In this document: positions 56,226 to 64,000 of the stretch, piece by piece
Layout: the number at the start of each line of letters is the position of its first letter
How positions within the stretch are numbered: position 1 is the stretch's first letter
Origin: Sphingobacteriales bacterium 44-61
Lineage (GTDB): Bacteria; Bacteroidota; Bacteroidia; Chitinophagales; Chitinophagaceae
Direction: 5' to 3'
Assembly (NCBI GenBank): GCA_001898405.1
Contig: MKTW01000004.1
Coordinates: 198,156 to 262,155 of the forward strand
DNA: 64,000 nt
Notes under the pieces: model-generated
What the model saw: the letters and a program-made list of their open reading frames with translations, nothing else
Database searches by the model: none
Told to the model about the DNA's origin: nothing
Position numbers and translations under genes: made by a program

Positions 56226-57215
56226 ATGCCCGATAACAGCCGAAAACAAATAAGAAGGGCCACTTTTATTTACTGGCTGATGCTGACCTACATTGTAGCT
56301 GCACTGGCATGGTGGTTCATTTCGCTGGAAAAACAAAACCATTCACTGGCAGATTTCCGGCTGAAGCAACTCAATGCCACAATCGACAGCACCATTTCTC
56401 CTTCCTTATACCACAAGGAATTTGTGCAGATAACAGCAGCCGAAAAAAGGGTAACTGTTATGCATCTCAGTGAAGGGCTTTTCTTCCTGGCCCTGATCAT
56501 TTTTGCAGCCGCTTTCGTATTCCGCTCAGTAAGACGTCAATTCCGGTTGCAACAACAGCAGCAGAATTTTATGATGGCAGTGACCCACGAATTAAAAACA
56601 CCGATTGCCGTGGCCAGGCTCAACCTGGAAACCATGCAGAAATACACCCTTGAACCTGAAAAGCAAAAAAGACTGATCCGCACCACACTCGAAGAAACTT
56701 CACGGCTTAATTTTCTCACGAATAATATCCTCATCTCATCTCAACTGGAAGGCGGTTATTCTTTTGCCAAGGAAGAACTGGATCTTTCTGACCTGCTGAA
56801 AGATTGCCTGCAGGATTTCCGGAACCGTTTTCCCGACAGAACATTCAATGGCGAAGTAGAAGCTGATGTTGATGTTAAAGGCGATGCAATGCTCCTTCAG
56901 ATCCTGATCAACAATCTTCTTGAAAATGCTGTTAAGTATTCTCCGAAAGAAAGTGCTATCATTGCTACACTTGCCAGGTCTGGTGGCATTGTGCAGTTAA
57001 GCATTGCTGACCAGGGGCCTGGTATCCCGGATGAAGAAAAGAAAAGGATATTCAGGAAGTTTTACCGGATCGGCAATGAAGCCACCCGGAAAACGCAGGG
57101 CACCGGCCTGGGTTTGTATCTTTGCAGCAAGATAGCGCACGATCATAATGCGGACATTTCGGTGACAAACAATAATCCGCACGGAACTAATTTTGCAGTC
57201 ACCTTTAACCCTTAA
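56226..57215 (+). CDS. Sensor histidine kinase
   Basis: 329 residues from the ATG at 56226, one base after the gldH stop (an upstream in-frame start would overlap gldH). Two membrane helices (about 15-33 and 82-100) border a small periplasmic sensor of roughly 48 residues. HisKA box MAVTHELKTPIA (His121), HATPase with NLLENAVKYSP, DQGPGIP, and GTGLGLYL. The cognate OmpR-type regulator starts 8 nt later. The signal is unknown; the small periplasmic domain leaves little room for a ligand. Confidence 0.94.
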   Translation: MPDNSRKQIRRATFIYWLMLTYIVAALAWWFISLEKQNHSLADFRLKQLNATIDSTISPSLYHKEFVQITAAEKRVTVMHLSEGLFFLALIIFAAAFVFRSVRRQFRLQQQQQNFMMAVTHELKTPIAVARLNLETMQKYTLEPEKQKRLIRTTLEETSRLNFLTNNILISSQLEGGYSFAKEELDLSDLLKDCLQDFRNRFPDRTFNGEVEADVDVKGDAMLLQILINNLLENAVKYSPKESAIIATLARSGGIVQLSIADQGPGIPDEEKKRIFRKFYRIGNEATRKTQGTGLGLYLCSKIAHDHNADISVTNNNPHGTNFAVTFNP

Positions 57216-57223
57216 AACAGGTT

Positions 57224-57931
57224 ATGAGCGACGAAAAGAAAACATCCATATTGCTGGTAGAAGACGAAGAGAACCTTCATGAGGCGTTAAAACTTAACCT
57301 GGAGTTGGAGGGTTATGATGTTACTTCTGCTTTTGATGGGGCTGCTGCCCTTAAGGCCATTGAAACCGAATATTTTGACCTGATCATCCTGGATGTGATG
57401 CTCCCTGAAATGGACGGCATCAGTGTGGCCGAAAGTATCCGCATCGGCAATAATGAAGTGCCGATCCTTATTCTCAGTGCCAAAAACTCCAGTGCCGACA
57501 GGGTGCTGGGCCTCAAGAAAGGTGCTGATGATTATCTTACCAAACCCTTTAACCTGGAAGAGCTTTTACTCAGGGTGCACAAGCTCATCAACAAGAACAA
57601 GAAACTGCAGGATAAATCTTCTGTTGGCAACAGCTATACGTTTGGCAATAATTTAATTGATTTCAAAGCACAGGAAGCCACTACGCGCTCAAGTGGTAAG
57701 ATACAATTGAGCAAAAAAGAAACAATGCTGCTCAAGCTCCTGATCGAAAACAAGAATGAGGTGGTGCCAAGGGAAAAGATCTTACAGGCAGTATGGGGTT
57801 ACAATGTTTATCCAACTACCCGCACTATTGATAATTTCATTCTCAACTTCCGTAAATACTTTGAGGAAGACAGCCGTAATCCCAAGTATTTTCATTCAGT
57901 AAGGGGAGTGGGATATAAGTATTCAGAATAG
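57224..57931 (+). CDS. OmpR-family response regulator
   Basis: 235 residues. Receiver (1-125) with EDEEN acidic pocket, phospho-acceptor Asp57 in LIILDVMLPEMDG, the Ser in LILSAK, and Lys in DYLTKPF. The winged-helix DNA-binding domain (about 135-232) ends VRGVGYKY. Paired with the preceding kinase in the gldH operon. It ends one nucleotide before the convergent batD stop, with no terminator in between. Confidence 0.95.
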   Translation: MSDEKKTSILLVEDEENLHEALKLNLELEGYDVTSAFDGAAALKAIETEYFDLIILDVMLPEMDGISVAESIRIGNNEVPILILSAKNSSADRVLGLKKGADDYLTKPFNLEELLLRVHKLINKNKKLQDKSSVGNSYTFGNNLIDFKAQEATTRSSGKIQLSKKETMLLKLLIENKNEVVPREKILQAVWGYNVYPTTRTIDNFILNFRKYFEEDSRNPKYFHSVRGVGYKYSE

Positions 57932-57932
57932 T

Positions 57933-59726
57933 TTATTCAGGTAATGGCGTATCCGCTATCTTCTGCAGTAAGTGACGTGTTTCTTCCAACAGTTCCTTCC
58001 TGTTGCCGGTTTCCAACGCGCCGGTAAACAATCCTTCCTCACAGGCATCCAGGATGCGCAAGAGTTCCTGCTGATCAGCATAAGTAATATTTGCCTGCTG
58101 AAGCTCTTCCTGCAAGGACCGTTTGTTCATACTGCTGCCGGATAATTTAAACTTCTGTGAGCTGAACTGCCAGATAGCCGTCCTTAAAGCAGCATAAAAA
58201 GAATGGCCTTCTGCTTCCTGTAAAATAGAAGCTGGCTGAAGCAACCCGGTTACCTGCGGTTTATTGGCCGGTGTTATTTTTACGGGTTCTGCCTGCACCG
58301 GTTTCCTGTTTTTCCTTCTTATTACAACAAACAGGGTGGCGGCAAGAATAGCAACACCTGTTATGATCCATAGGAGAACACTCTTTTTAAGTACCGGTTC
58401 TTTTTCCGCACCTGCCTGTAATTTCCTTGCCGCTGCTTCAGTTATTTTTACTGTTATAGGTTTGGTAGAAGTTGTTTTGTATCGGTTGCTGTCGGGGTCA
58501 AAAAAAGATAAGTTGATAGCCGGTATGGTATAAGTGCCTGCCTGGTTGGAAATAAACCGGAAAGTGAATACACGTCTCCCTTCGAGTGGAGAAAGCTCTT
58601 TGTTTAACGAATCCTTTATTTCTGGTTCAAAACCTTCCATCGCTTTGGGCCAGGACACTACAGGCGCCGCAAGCTGGGGAAAATTCCCTCTGCCTTCTAT
58701 GGTCACCACCAGGTCGCCTTCTTCATTGCGTGCCAGTTCCTGTTTTTCCAGGGAAGCAGCTATCGTAAACTTTCCGGTGGCCCCGCTGAATTCAGCTGGC
58801 CGGCCATGTTCCGGTAAAGGATTTACTTTAATAGCTACCGGTTCAGTATGCATACTGGTTTCACACACTTTAAATCCCGGTTTGGAAAACAATTCATCTT
58901 CAGTAGGTATCACTCCTTCAACGATCTCCTGTTCAGATTTTTTACTTACCATGCTGGTAGAGAATTCCACCCTGCTTTGCACTTCCATGGGGTCAATGGT
59001 AAAAAGCCCGGCCTGTAAAGGATAGAGCTGAACTTTACGTACTGTATGTACCTGGAACTTCTTCCCATTCACTGTTTCTGTTGCCGACACATTATCTGCC
59101 AGGTTTATCATATCCTGTATGGCAAAGCCGTAAAAGCCCGGATTCTTAACAATATCCGACTTGGAATTGAGTCTTGAATAAAGCTTAAAAGTAGCCGTAA
59201 CAGGCTGGCCAACCACACAAGCTTTTTTATCTACCATCACTTTCATGAAAAGATTATGACGGATCTTTTCATAAGGGTCTTCACCCGGTTGCAGATAAGA
59301 GTCGGTAGCCAGGGAAGGCTTTTCAGACAATATACCTTTTTGCACCGCAGCAGCTCTGCTGATCACTTCCAGTGGAGCAGGCTCACTCTTGAACACCTGG
59401 CCATGCAGTTTCACACTGGCTCCAGGCACGATATAATGGCCTTCTTTTAATGCAACAAGTGTAAAAGTGATATTCTTCAGGCGTTTGGGGCCATCTGCTC
59501 CAAAGCTCGCCCCCGTGTAGGTATTAGGGCCACTCACAAAACGGAACTGCCTGAAATCAGGTTGAAAAAAATCATCCTCCGGTTCTGCATTCTCCAATAC
59601 ATACTGCACAACGAAAGGTTCGCCAGCAATCACAGGCCCTTCGGTGACGATGGTCTTCAGTACCACCTGGGCATTGGCTGCCAGCACAAGCAGCAGTATT
59701 GAAATTATAAGAATGCCTTTTTTCAT
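57933..59726 (-). CDS. batD: BatD-like protein
   Basis: 597-residue exported protein (signal peptide 1-19), part of the Bacteroidota BatA-E aerotolerance set whose exact role is unsettled. N-terminal Ig-like region (VVLKTIVTEGPVIAGEPFVVQYVLEN) is the family opening, with NKKFQVHTVRKVQLYPLQAG-like strands later. One membrane helix lies near 446-466 (SVLLWIITGVAILAATLFVVI), followed by a basic RRKNRK and a helical cytoplasmic end. batA-C are not adjacent here. Its -7-like box TACTTTTA (minus strand) lies at 59733-59740, 6 bases before the ATG. Confidence 0.88.
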   Translation of the reverse strand: MKKGILIISILLLVLAANAQVVLKTIVTEGPVIAGEPFVVQYVLENAEPEDDFFQPDFRQFRFVSGPNTYTGASFGADGPKRLKNITFTLVALKEGHYIVPGASVKLHGQVFKSEPAPLEVISRAAAVQKGILSEKPSLATDSYLQPGEDPYEKIRHNLFMKVMVDKKACVVGQPVTATFKLYSRLNSKSDIVKNPGFYGFAIQDMINLADNVSATETVNGKKFQVHTVRKVQLYPLQAGLFTIDPMEVQSRVEFSTSMVSKKSEQEIVEGVIPTEDELFSKPGFKVCETSMHTEPVAIKVNPLPEHGRPAEFSGATGKFTIAASLEKQELARNEEGDLVVTIEGRGNFPQLAAPVVSWPKAMEGFEPEIKDSLNKELSPLEGRRVFTFRFISNQAGTYTIPAINLSFFDPDSNRYKTTSTKPITVKITEAAARKLQAGAEKEPVLKKSVLLWIITGVAILAATLFVVIRRKNRKPVQAEPVKITPANKPQVTGLLQPASILQEAEGHSFYAALRTAIWQFSSQKFKLSGSSMNKRSLQEELQQANITYADQQELLRILDACEEGLFTGALETGNRKELLEETRHLLQKIADTPLPE

Positions 59727-59823
59727 GCCCCCTAAAAGTAGAACTGGATTTGCTAAAAGTTCGTAAAAACTTCATTGGAAGGCAATTATTGTCTGTTGAG
59801 CGTTGATCGATGGTCGGTCACTC

Positions 59824-60528
59824 TTAAAGATCCCCCAACTGCGGCCTCACCAGTATTTCTTCCACACAAGCCTGAATAGACAGCTGAGAAGCAGCATAAA
59901 CCAATTGAGCAATATCGCTGGCTTCCATGATGCGTTTGTTGCTATTATCGAACCCTTCCCATGAATCGGTCAGCACAGCGCCGGGCAACACGGCAGTTAC
60001 CTTGATTCCATATGGTTTCATTTCTTCCCGCAGATTTTGGCTGAATCCATATAAAGCAAATTTGCTGATACTGTATGCTCCGCCATTATTGTAGGCTTTC
60101 AGTGAGGCAATGGAACACATATTGAAGATGTGGCGCCCTTTCCCTTCTTTCATCATGGAAGGTAAAAGAGCACGGGTAAGATGATAGGCGCTGTATAAAT
60201 TAGTGGCCATCTGGCTTTCAAGCACCCCGTCAGGTTCGTTATAAACACTGCCCGGCTCAAAGCTGCCCGCATTATTCACGAGTATATCAGGTGCCTGAAC
60301 GGATTCCTGTACCCAGGAAGCCAGGGCTATGGCCTGTTCCTTGCTACCAAGATCAAATGCCTTTGCTTTTACAGAAACCGCCGGATATTTTGATTGAAGC
60401 TGGCGGGCTGTTTCCATCAACACTTTTTCATTGCGGCTGCTCAGGAAAACTGAATGGCCGTTTGCAGCAAATATTTCAGCGATGGCTTTACCTATTCCGC
60501 GGGAAGCACCTGTGATCAATACATTCAT
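59824..60528 (-). CDS. Short-chain dehydrogenase/reductase
   Basis: 234-residue NAD(P)-dependent oxidoreductase. TGASRGIGKAIA nucleotide motif, VNNAGSFEPG, catalytic Ser in FNMCSIASLKAY, and YSISKFALYGF (YxxxK). The substrate is unknown. Divergent from yjjG across a 97-nt gap. Confidence 0.92.
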   Translation of the reverse strand: MNVLITGASRGIGKAIAEIFAANGHSVFLSSRNEKVLMETARQLQSKYPAVSVKAKAFDLGSKEQAIALASWVQESVQAPDILVNNAGSFEPGSVYNEPDGVLESQMATNLYSAYHLTRALLPSMMKEGKGRHIFNMCSIASLKAYNNGGAYSISKFALYGFSQNLREEMKPYGIKVTAVLPGAVLTDSWEGFDNSNKRIMEASDIAQLVYAASQLSIQACVEEILVRPQLGDL

Positions 60529-60613
60529 AAATAATCTCGTTTATACTGCGAAGTACTGGGATTTTTAAAAATGATTTATCAATAAATACATTTAAAACAC
60601 AAATTCCTGGCCG

Positions 60614-60620
60614 TACTTTG
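60614..60620 (+). promoter_or_regulatory. -7-like box for yjjG, almost leaderless
   Basis: TACTTTG (one base shorter than TAnnTTTG) ends 5 bases before the ATG at 60626. Confidence 0.4.
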
Positions 60621-60625
60621 CAACC

Positions 60626-61324
60626 ATGAAATACAGACACCTGTTTTTTGATCTGGACCATACCCTCTGGGACTTTGATGCCAATGCCCGCGTGACCCTG
60701 GAAAGTCTTTATGAGGAATTGCAACTAAAAGAAAGAGGTGTACACGATTTTGAGCTGTTCTACAGGAATTATCTTGTTCATAACGATAAACTCTGGGAGA
60801 GATACCGCAAAGGCTTTATCCGCCAGGATGAGCTGAGGGTAAAAAGGATGTGGCTCGCCCTGCTCGATTTTAAAATCGCTGATGATGAGCTTTCCAAAGC
60901 CATGAGCATCCTGTTCCTGGAAAAGCTGCCCACGCGGACCATCCTGTTTCCCCACACCAAAGAGATCTTGCAATACCTCAAAGACAAGAGTTACCAGCTT
61001 CATCTTATTACCAATGGTTTTGAAAAGGTTCAGCACAGCAAACTCAAATATTCAGGGCTGGATACTTTCTTTGAAGAAGTGATCACCTCAGAAGGTTCCA
61101 ATAGTTTAAAGCCCAACAAAGAGATCTTCGATTATGCCTTGCAGAAAACCGGCGCTACCATAAACAACAGCATCATGCTTGGAGATACCCTTGATGCCGA
61201 TATACAGGGAGCCATTAATGCAGGAATGGACCAGGTATTTGTCAATCACCTGGGTATAACTGAAATGGATATCAAACCGACTTATGTAGTGAATTCCTTA
61301 AAAGAACTTGAACAGATCTTTTAG
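60626..61324 (+). CDS. yjjG: YjjG-family non-canonical nucleotide phosphatase (HAD)
   Basis: 232-residue HAD phosphatase that removes phosphate from non-canonical pyrimidine nucleotides. Nucleophile motif FFDLDHTLWDFD; motif II ITNG; motif III Lys in NSLKPNKEIFDY; motif IV GDTLDADIQGA. Convergent with psd, 5 nt apart. Confidence 0.9.
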   Translation: MKYRHLFFDLDHTLWDFDANARVTLESLYEELQLKERGVHDFELFYRNYLVHNDKLWERYRKGFIRQDELRVKRMWLALLDFKIADDELSKAMSILFLEKLPTRTILFPHTKEILQYLKDKSYQLHLITNGFEKVQHSKLKYSGLDTFFEEVITSEGSNSLKPNKEIFDYALQKTGATINNSIMLGDTLDADIQGAINAGMDQVFVNHLGITEMDIKPTYVVNSLKELEQIF

Positions 61325-61329
61325 CATTA

Positions 61330-61986
61330 TTACCATTCAGCCACAACGGTAACTCCTCCCTGGGGCTTATCACCGATCTTCACTTTGATCTTGGCGTCAA
61401 GAGGCAACAGAAGGTCAACGCGGGAACCAAATTTGATGAATCCCATTTCATCCCCTTGCTTTACCTGCTGGCCTGATTTAAGGTAGTTGATGATCCTCTT
61501 GGCCAATGCCCCGGCAATCTGTTTGGCAAGCACTTCCTTATCTCCTTTGCGGTATACGGTTGTATGCCTTTCATTTTCTGTGGACGATTTTGGGTGCCAG
61601 GCCACGAGGTATTTTCCTTTATGATATTGACTGTATACAACATCACCACTGACAGGATTCCGGTTAACATGCACGTTCAGCGGGCTCATGAAAATAGATA
61701 CCTGGATGCGGCGGTCATTGAAATATTCATCGGCCTGCACTTCTTCGATAGCCACCACTTTGCCATCGGCAGGAGCAATGATGGCATTCTCATTAATGGT
61801 AAGCACTCGTTTGGGGATCCTGAAAAAAGATATGATAAAGATCAGCAGTCCCAGGGTAACAATAGAGATCAGGGCAGTGATCAGGGGATAATTAAAGCTC
61901 AGGAAATAAAAGGACAGAAGATTGATCACACCAAAAATGATGGCAGCTACGGCAATTGATGTATATCCTTCTTTATGGAATGTCAT
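61330..61986 (-). CDS. psd: Phosphatidylserine decarboxylase, pyruvoyl-dependent
   Basis: 218-residue enzyme that makes phosphatidylethanolamine. The self-cleavage site is GFIKFGSRVDLLLP (cut between Gly187 and Ser188 to make the pyruvoyl group). Two N-terminal membrane helices (about 9-32 and 36-55) and the conserved IAPADGKVV and SPLNVHVNRNPVSG, identifying the shorter (PSD-A) type. A minus-strand -7 box TATCTTTG lies at 62006-62013. cdsA lies upstream on the same strand. Confidence 0.95.
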   Translation of the reverse strand: MTFHKEGYTSIAVAAIIFGVINLLSFYFLSFNYPLITALISIVTLGLLIFIISFFRIPKRVLTINENAIIAPADGKVVAIEEVQADEYFNDRRIQVSIFMSPLNVHVNRNPVSGDVVYSQYHKGKYLVAWHPKSSTENERHTTVYRKGDKEVLAKQIAGALAKRIINYLKSGQQVKQGDEMGFIKFGSRVDLLLPLDAKIKVKIGDKPQGGVTVVAEW

Positions 61987-62005
61987 AAGGTTGAAAATTG
62001 AGGGA

Positions 62006-62013
62006 CAAAGATA
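62006..62013 (-). promoter_or_regulatory. -7 promoter box for psd
   Basis: Reads TATCTTTG on the minus strand (exact TAnnTTTG), 19 bases before the ATG at 61986. Confidence 0.55.
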
Positions 62014-62052
62014 ATGTTTCGCCGGTTTATTGCTAAACAGGTGTCACGTAAG

Positions 62053-62961
62053 CTAACTTTTGAAAAAAAGAAAATAAAGAAACAGCCAAACAAAAGGAAT
62101 AGCTACCAGCAATGAATCAAACCGGTCCAGGAAGCCGCCATGCCCGGGCATAATACTACCACTATCTTTAACTCCTGCCATTCTTTTCAGTTTTGATTCA
62201 AGCAGGTCGCCCAGTGTACCCATAACTGCTGCAATAAGGGCAACCGGGGCAAAAAGCATTGTGGTACCTTTCAGATCAGTGTTCAGTTCTTTTGGCAGGA
62301 AAAGCAAAGGCAACAGCCAGCCAACGATGCCAACTGCCAGTATTATACCGCCGATCGTTCCTTCCCATGTTTTTTTTGGGGAAATGGAAGACAGCGGTCG
62401 TCTGCCGATAAAAGAACCTACGATATATGCCATGGTATCATTGATCCAGATGCTGGCGATGATAATAATGGGGATTATCGGGCCTGTAAGAGAGAAATTA
62501 TAAAAAGGAACAGCCAGGTTTATCGTTGAAGAAAATAAATAAAGTAATAAACCCCAGCTCAGAGAAATATACAATATCCCTAATGCTGCTGCACCAAACG
62601 ACTTCAGTTTTATTTTGCTGCTCATAAAAATCCCTACTATCAGCAAAATAAATCCGGCAATAGACACAGGCAGAAAAACATTCTGCCGCACTCCATAACT
62701 GGCAATCCTGTACATGTTGCCGCAAAACCAGATCATCAGCCCATAACCCAGCAGCATCCAGCCCATCTTTACATAGATATCATAGGTAACACGATGGATC
62801 TTTTCCAGCAAGCGGAAATATTCCCACCAGCAGCCAAAATGAATAATGGAGAAAAGTACCAGGAAGCTCCATTGGTTCCATAATAAACCGGTGAGCATTA
62901 CAGCAACAAAAACGATAGCAGTAAGAGCCCTCGTGCGGAATGTTGGCCAGTTGAATGCCAT
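62053..62961 (-). CDS. cdsA: Phosphatidate cytidylyltransferase
   Basis: 302-residue membrane enzyme converting phosphatidate and CTP to CDP-diacylglycerol, the precursor for phosphatidylserine, -glycerol and others. About eight helices; the signature near residue 210 is SPKKTWEGTIGG, and the C-terminal motif is DLLESKLKRMAGVKDSGSIMPGHGG followed by DRFDSL. It feeds psd, which is downstream on the same strand, and is preceded by the CPBP protease gene 9 nt away. Confidence 0.95.
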   Translation of the reverse strand: MAFNWPTFRTRALTAIVFVAVMLTGLLWNQWSFLVLFSIIHFGCWWEYFRLLEKIHRVTYDIYVKMGWMLLGYGLMIWFCGNMYRIASYGVRQNVFLPVSIAGFILLIVGIFMSSKIKLKSFGAAALGILYISLSWGLLLYLFSSTINLAVPFYNFSLTGPIIPIIIIASIWINDTMAYIVGSFIGRRPLSSISPKKTWEGTIGGIILAVGIVGWLLPLLFLPKELNTDLKGTTMLFAPVALIAAVMGTLGDLLESKLKRMAGVKDSGSIMPGHGGFLDRFDSLLVAIPFVWLFLYFLFFKS

Positions 62962-62970
62962 GCAAATAAT

Positions 62971-63882
62971 TTAAGCCAGCCTGCGCCTGTTTTTCGCAGT
63001 GGTATTTTTAAAAATAATAAATAGACCAATCAGGGGCAGCAGTGCCAGAATGCCCCAGAAATTTTCCACCTTTTCATCCATTGCTTCCATAAGCGGCTTA
63101 CCCTGGAGCGTATATACATACAGCGTTGTAATAGCAAGAGCATTATAGATAAAGTGCGCCAGGATGCTCCACCAGATCGTTCCGGAATAATAATACAAAG
63201 CTCCCAATACTATACCAAGCGAGAGCCTTGAAAGAAATCCATAATAAGACAGGTGCATAAGGCTGAAAAGTGTGCTCACCACAATGATCGCCAGCCAGGG
63301 ATTATTGGTGCCCCGCGTAAGGAAATTCTGAAAGCCGCTGCGGAAAAGGACTTCTTCACAAAAAGCCGGCAGCAAAGCCATGATCACCAATCCCAGGATA
63401 TAATCACCTACTGTTTTGAGATCGATAATGATACTGACTTGCTTGTTATAGTTTTCTTCCAGCCTGTCAAAGAATTCTTTGGATGAAGGCGACACAGGTA
63501 TCAGGTGAGTAAGAAAAGAAAGCGAGGAAGAAACAAACAAAGCCGTTCCGATGATCAGTATCACAATGCCCAATTGTTTTGCCTGCATGTTGTGCGCTTC
63601 AAAACCCAGTAATTTTACCGGGCGGCGATGAAGCAGGAACGCTGTAACAAAAGTAGGCACCAGGAATCCGAGTATAGCGCTAAGGGATTGGATCAGTTTT
63701 ACCGCTTTTGCATCTTCCGGACCCATCAACCCATCCCGGAGCACGGATATATTCTTACCCGTCAAACCTGTCCAGATCGGCCCGGTTATCACCTGCGTGA
63801 ACATCATGCCGGCGATAACGAATGCTATCAGCATGAAGAATCCTGCCAAATAAGAAATGCCTTTCGAGTCGTTGTCGTACAT
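62971..63882 (-). CDS. CPBP-family intramembrane metalloprotease
   Basis: 303-residue polytopic protein of the CAAX protease/Abi family. The motif EExxxR is EEVLFR (Glu176, Glu177, Arg181); the second conserved motif has His210 in FSLMHLSYYGF and the third is HFIYNA (His243, Asn247). Roughly seven to eight membrane helices. Such proteins cleave membrane peptides or regulate signalling; the target is unknown. It opens the CPBP-cdsA-psd series on the minus strand. Confidence 0.88.
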   Translation of the reverse strand: MYDNDSKGISYLAGFFMLIAFVIAGMMFTQVITGPIWTGLTGKNISVLRDGLMGPEDAKAVKLIQSLSAILGFLVPTFVTAFLLHRRPVKLLGFEAHNMQAKQLGIVILIIGTALFVSSSLSFLTHLIPVSPSSKEFFDRLEENYNKQVSIIIDLKTVGDYILGLVIMALLPAFCEEVLFRSGFQNFLTRGTNNPWLAIIVVSTLFSLMHLSYYGFLSRLSLGIVLGALYYYSGTIWWSILAHFIYNALAITTLYVYTLQGKPLMEAMDEKVENFWGILALLPLIGLFIIFKNTTAKNRRRLA

Positions 63883-63929
63883 AGTTTGAAGGTTGGCGAG
63901 TTTAATCCTGCAACTTGCCTGATTAGCCG

Positions 63930-63937
63930 TAAATTTG
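63930..63937 (+). promoter_or_regulatory. -7-like box pointing out of the window
   Basis: TAAATTTG, exact TAnnTTTG on the plus strand, in the gap beyond the CPBP gene. Any gene it serves would start near or past base 64000; no -33 element at the usual spacing. Confidence 0.3.
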
Positions 63938-64000
63938 CAGGCGCAAAAATAGCTGAGAGTTGGCAGAAGTTACTGTTTTTTTATAGGCATTCTGCCCTCA

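Noticed and set aside
1-64000. CRISPR arrays, rRNA, tRNA, insertion sequences, prophage
   Set aside because: No evenly spaced direct repeats, no tRNA cloverleaf in any gap, no transposase, integrase or phage structural genes among the reading frames.

Overview
The window is an ordinary stretch of a Bacteroidota chromosome, most likely from the family Chitinophagaceae. Three things support this. It carries gliding-motility genes (gldD, gldE, gldH) and other Bacteroidota-typical families: a DUF5777 barrel, BatD, a CarB without its C-terminal allosteric domain, the mutY / HU / rng neighbourhood, a GH3-beta-lactamase fusion and a DUF6934 protein. Start codons lack Shine-Dalgarno sequences. Bacteroidota -7 boxes (TAnnTTTG) recur directly in front of genes. 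I see no rRNA, tRNA, CRISPR array, prophage or insertion sequence.

Layout. 1-5.2 kb: an SprB-repeat/cytochrome lipoprotein, a DUF5777 barrel, a peroxiredoxin and an M23 peptidase, with two striking intergenic palindromes. 5.3-11.2 kb: carB, then a minus-strand run of membrane protein, histidine kinase and NarL-type regulator, then an unknown 156-residue protein. 11.5-16.2 kb: ComEC, PurH and an EamA transporter. 16.2-23.4 kb (minus): polysaccharide deacetylase, lutB, DUF3109, gldD, gldE, ssb, mutY. 23.5-26.8 kb (plus): HU, a TPR protein, a 31-residue mS38-like basic protein, rng. 26.8-30.4 kb (minus): M14 and YugP-type metallopeptidases. 30.6-35.1 kb: a probable small RNA, radA, a comF broken by an amber codon, a beta-helix lipoprotein and a glutathione peroxidase. 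35.2-39.8 kb: a small accessory zone with a DUF6934 pair, holB, a PSP1 protein and a HigBA-like toxin-antitoxin pair. 39.8-54.2 kb: GH3/beta-lactamase fusion, mutL, dacB, an oxidoreductase, an arginase-like protein, pheS, hydroxyacyl-CoA dehydrogenase, an epimerase and lpxD. 54.5-57.9 kb: a second probable small RNA, yicC, gldH and an OmpR-type two-component system. 57.9-63.9 kb: batD, an SDR, yjjG, psd, cdsA and a CPBP protease.

Functional groups are envelope and lipid biogenesis (lpxD, psd, cdsA, dacB, M23, GH3 fusion), DNA repair and uptake (mutY, mutL, ssb, radA, holB, comEC, broken comF), nucleotide synthesis (carB, purH), gliding, and two signalling systems.

The most interesting material is non-coding: (i) two copies of one near-perfect GC-rich palindrome family; (ii) a 219-bp element with four nested stems; (iii) two long perfect inverted repeats with identical 38-nt loops; (iv) two independent promoter-plus-terminator small-RNA candidates whose unpaired parts are perfectly complementary over 15 nt; (v) a symmetric divergent promoter between pheS and an arginase-like gene. 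Among proteins, the notable cases are the amber-interrupted comF, a MutL and an arginase-like protein with substituted active-site residues, and the DUF6934 plus small-protein pair.
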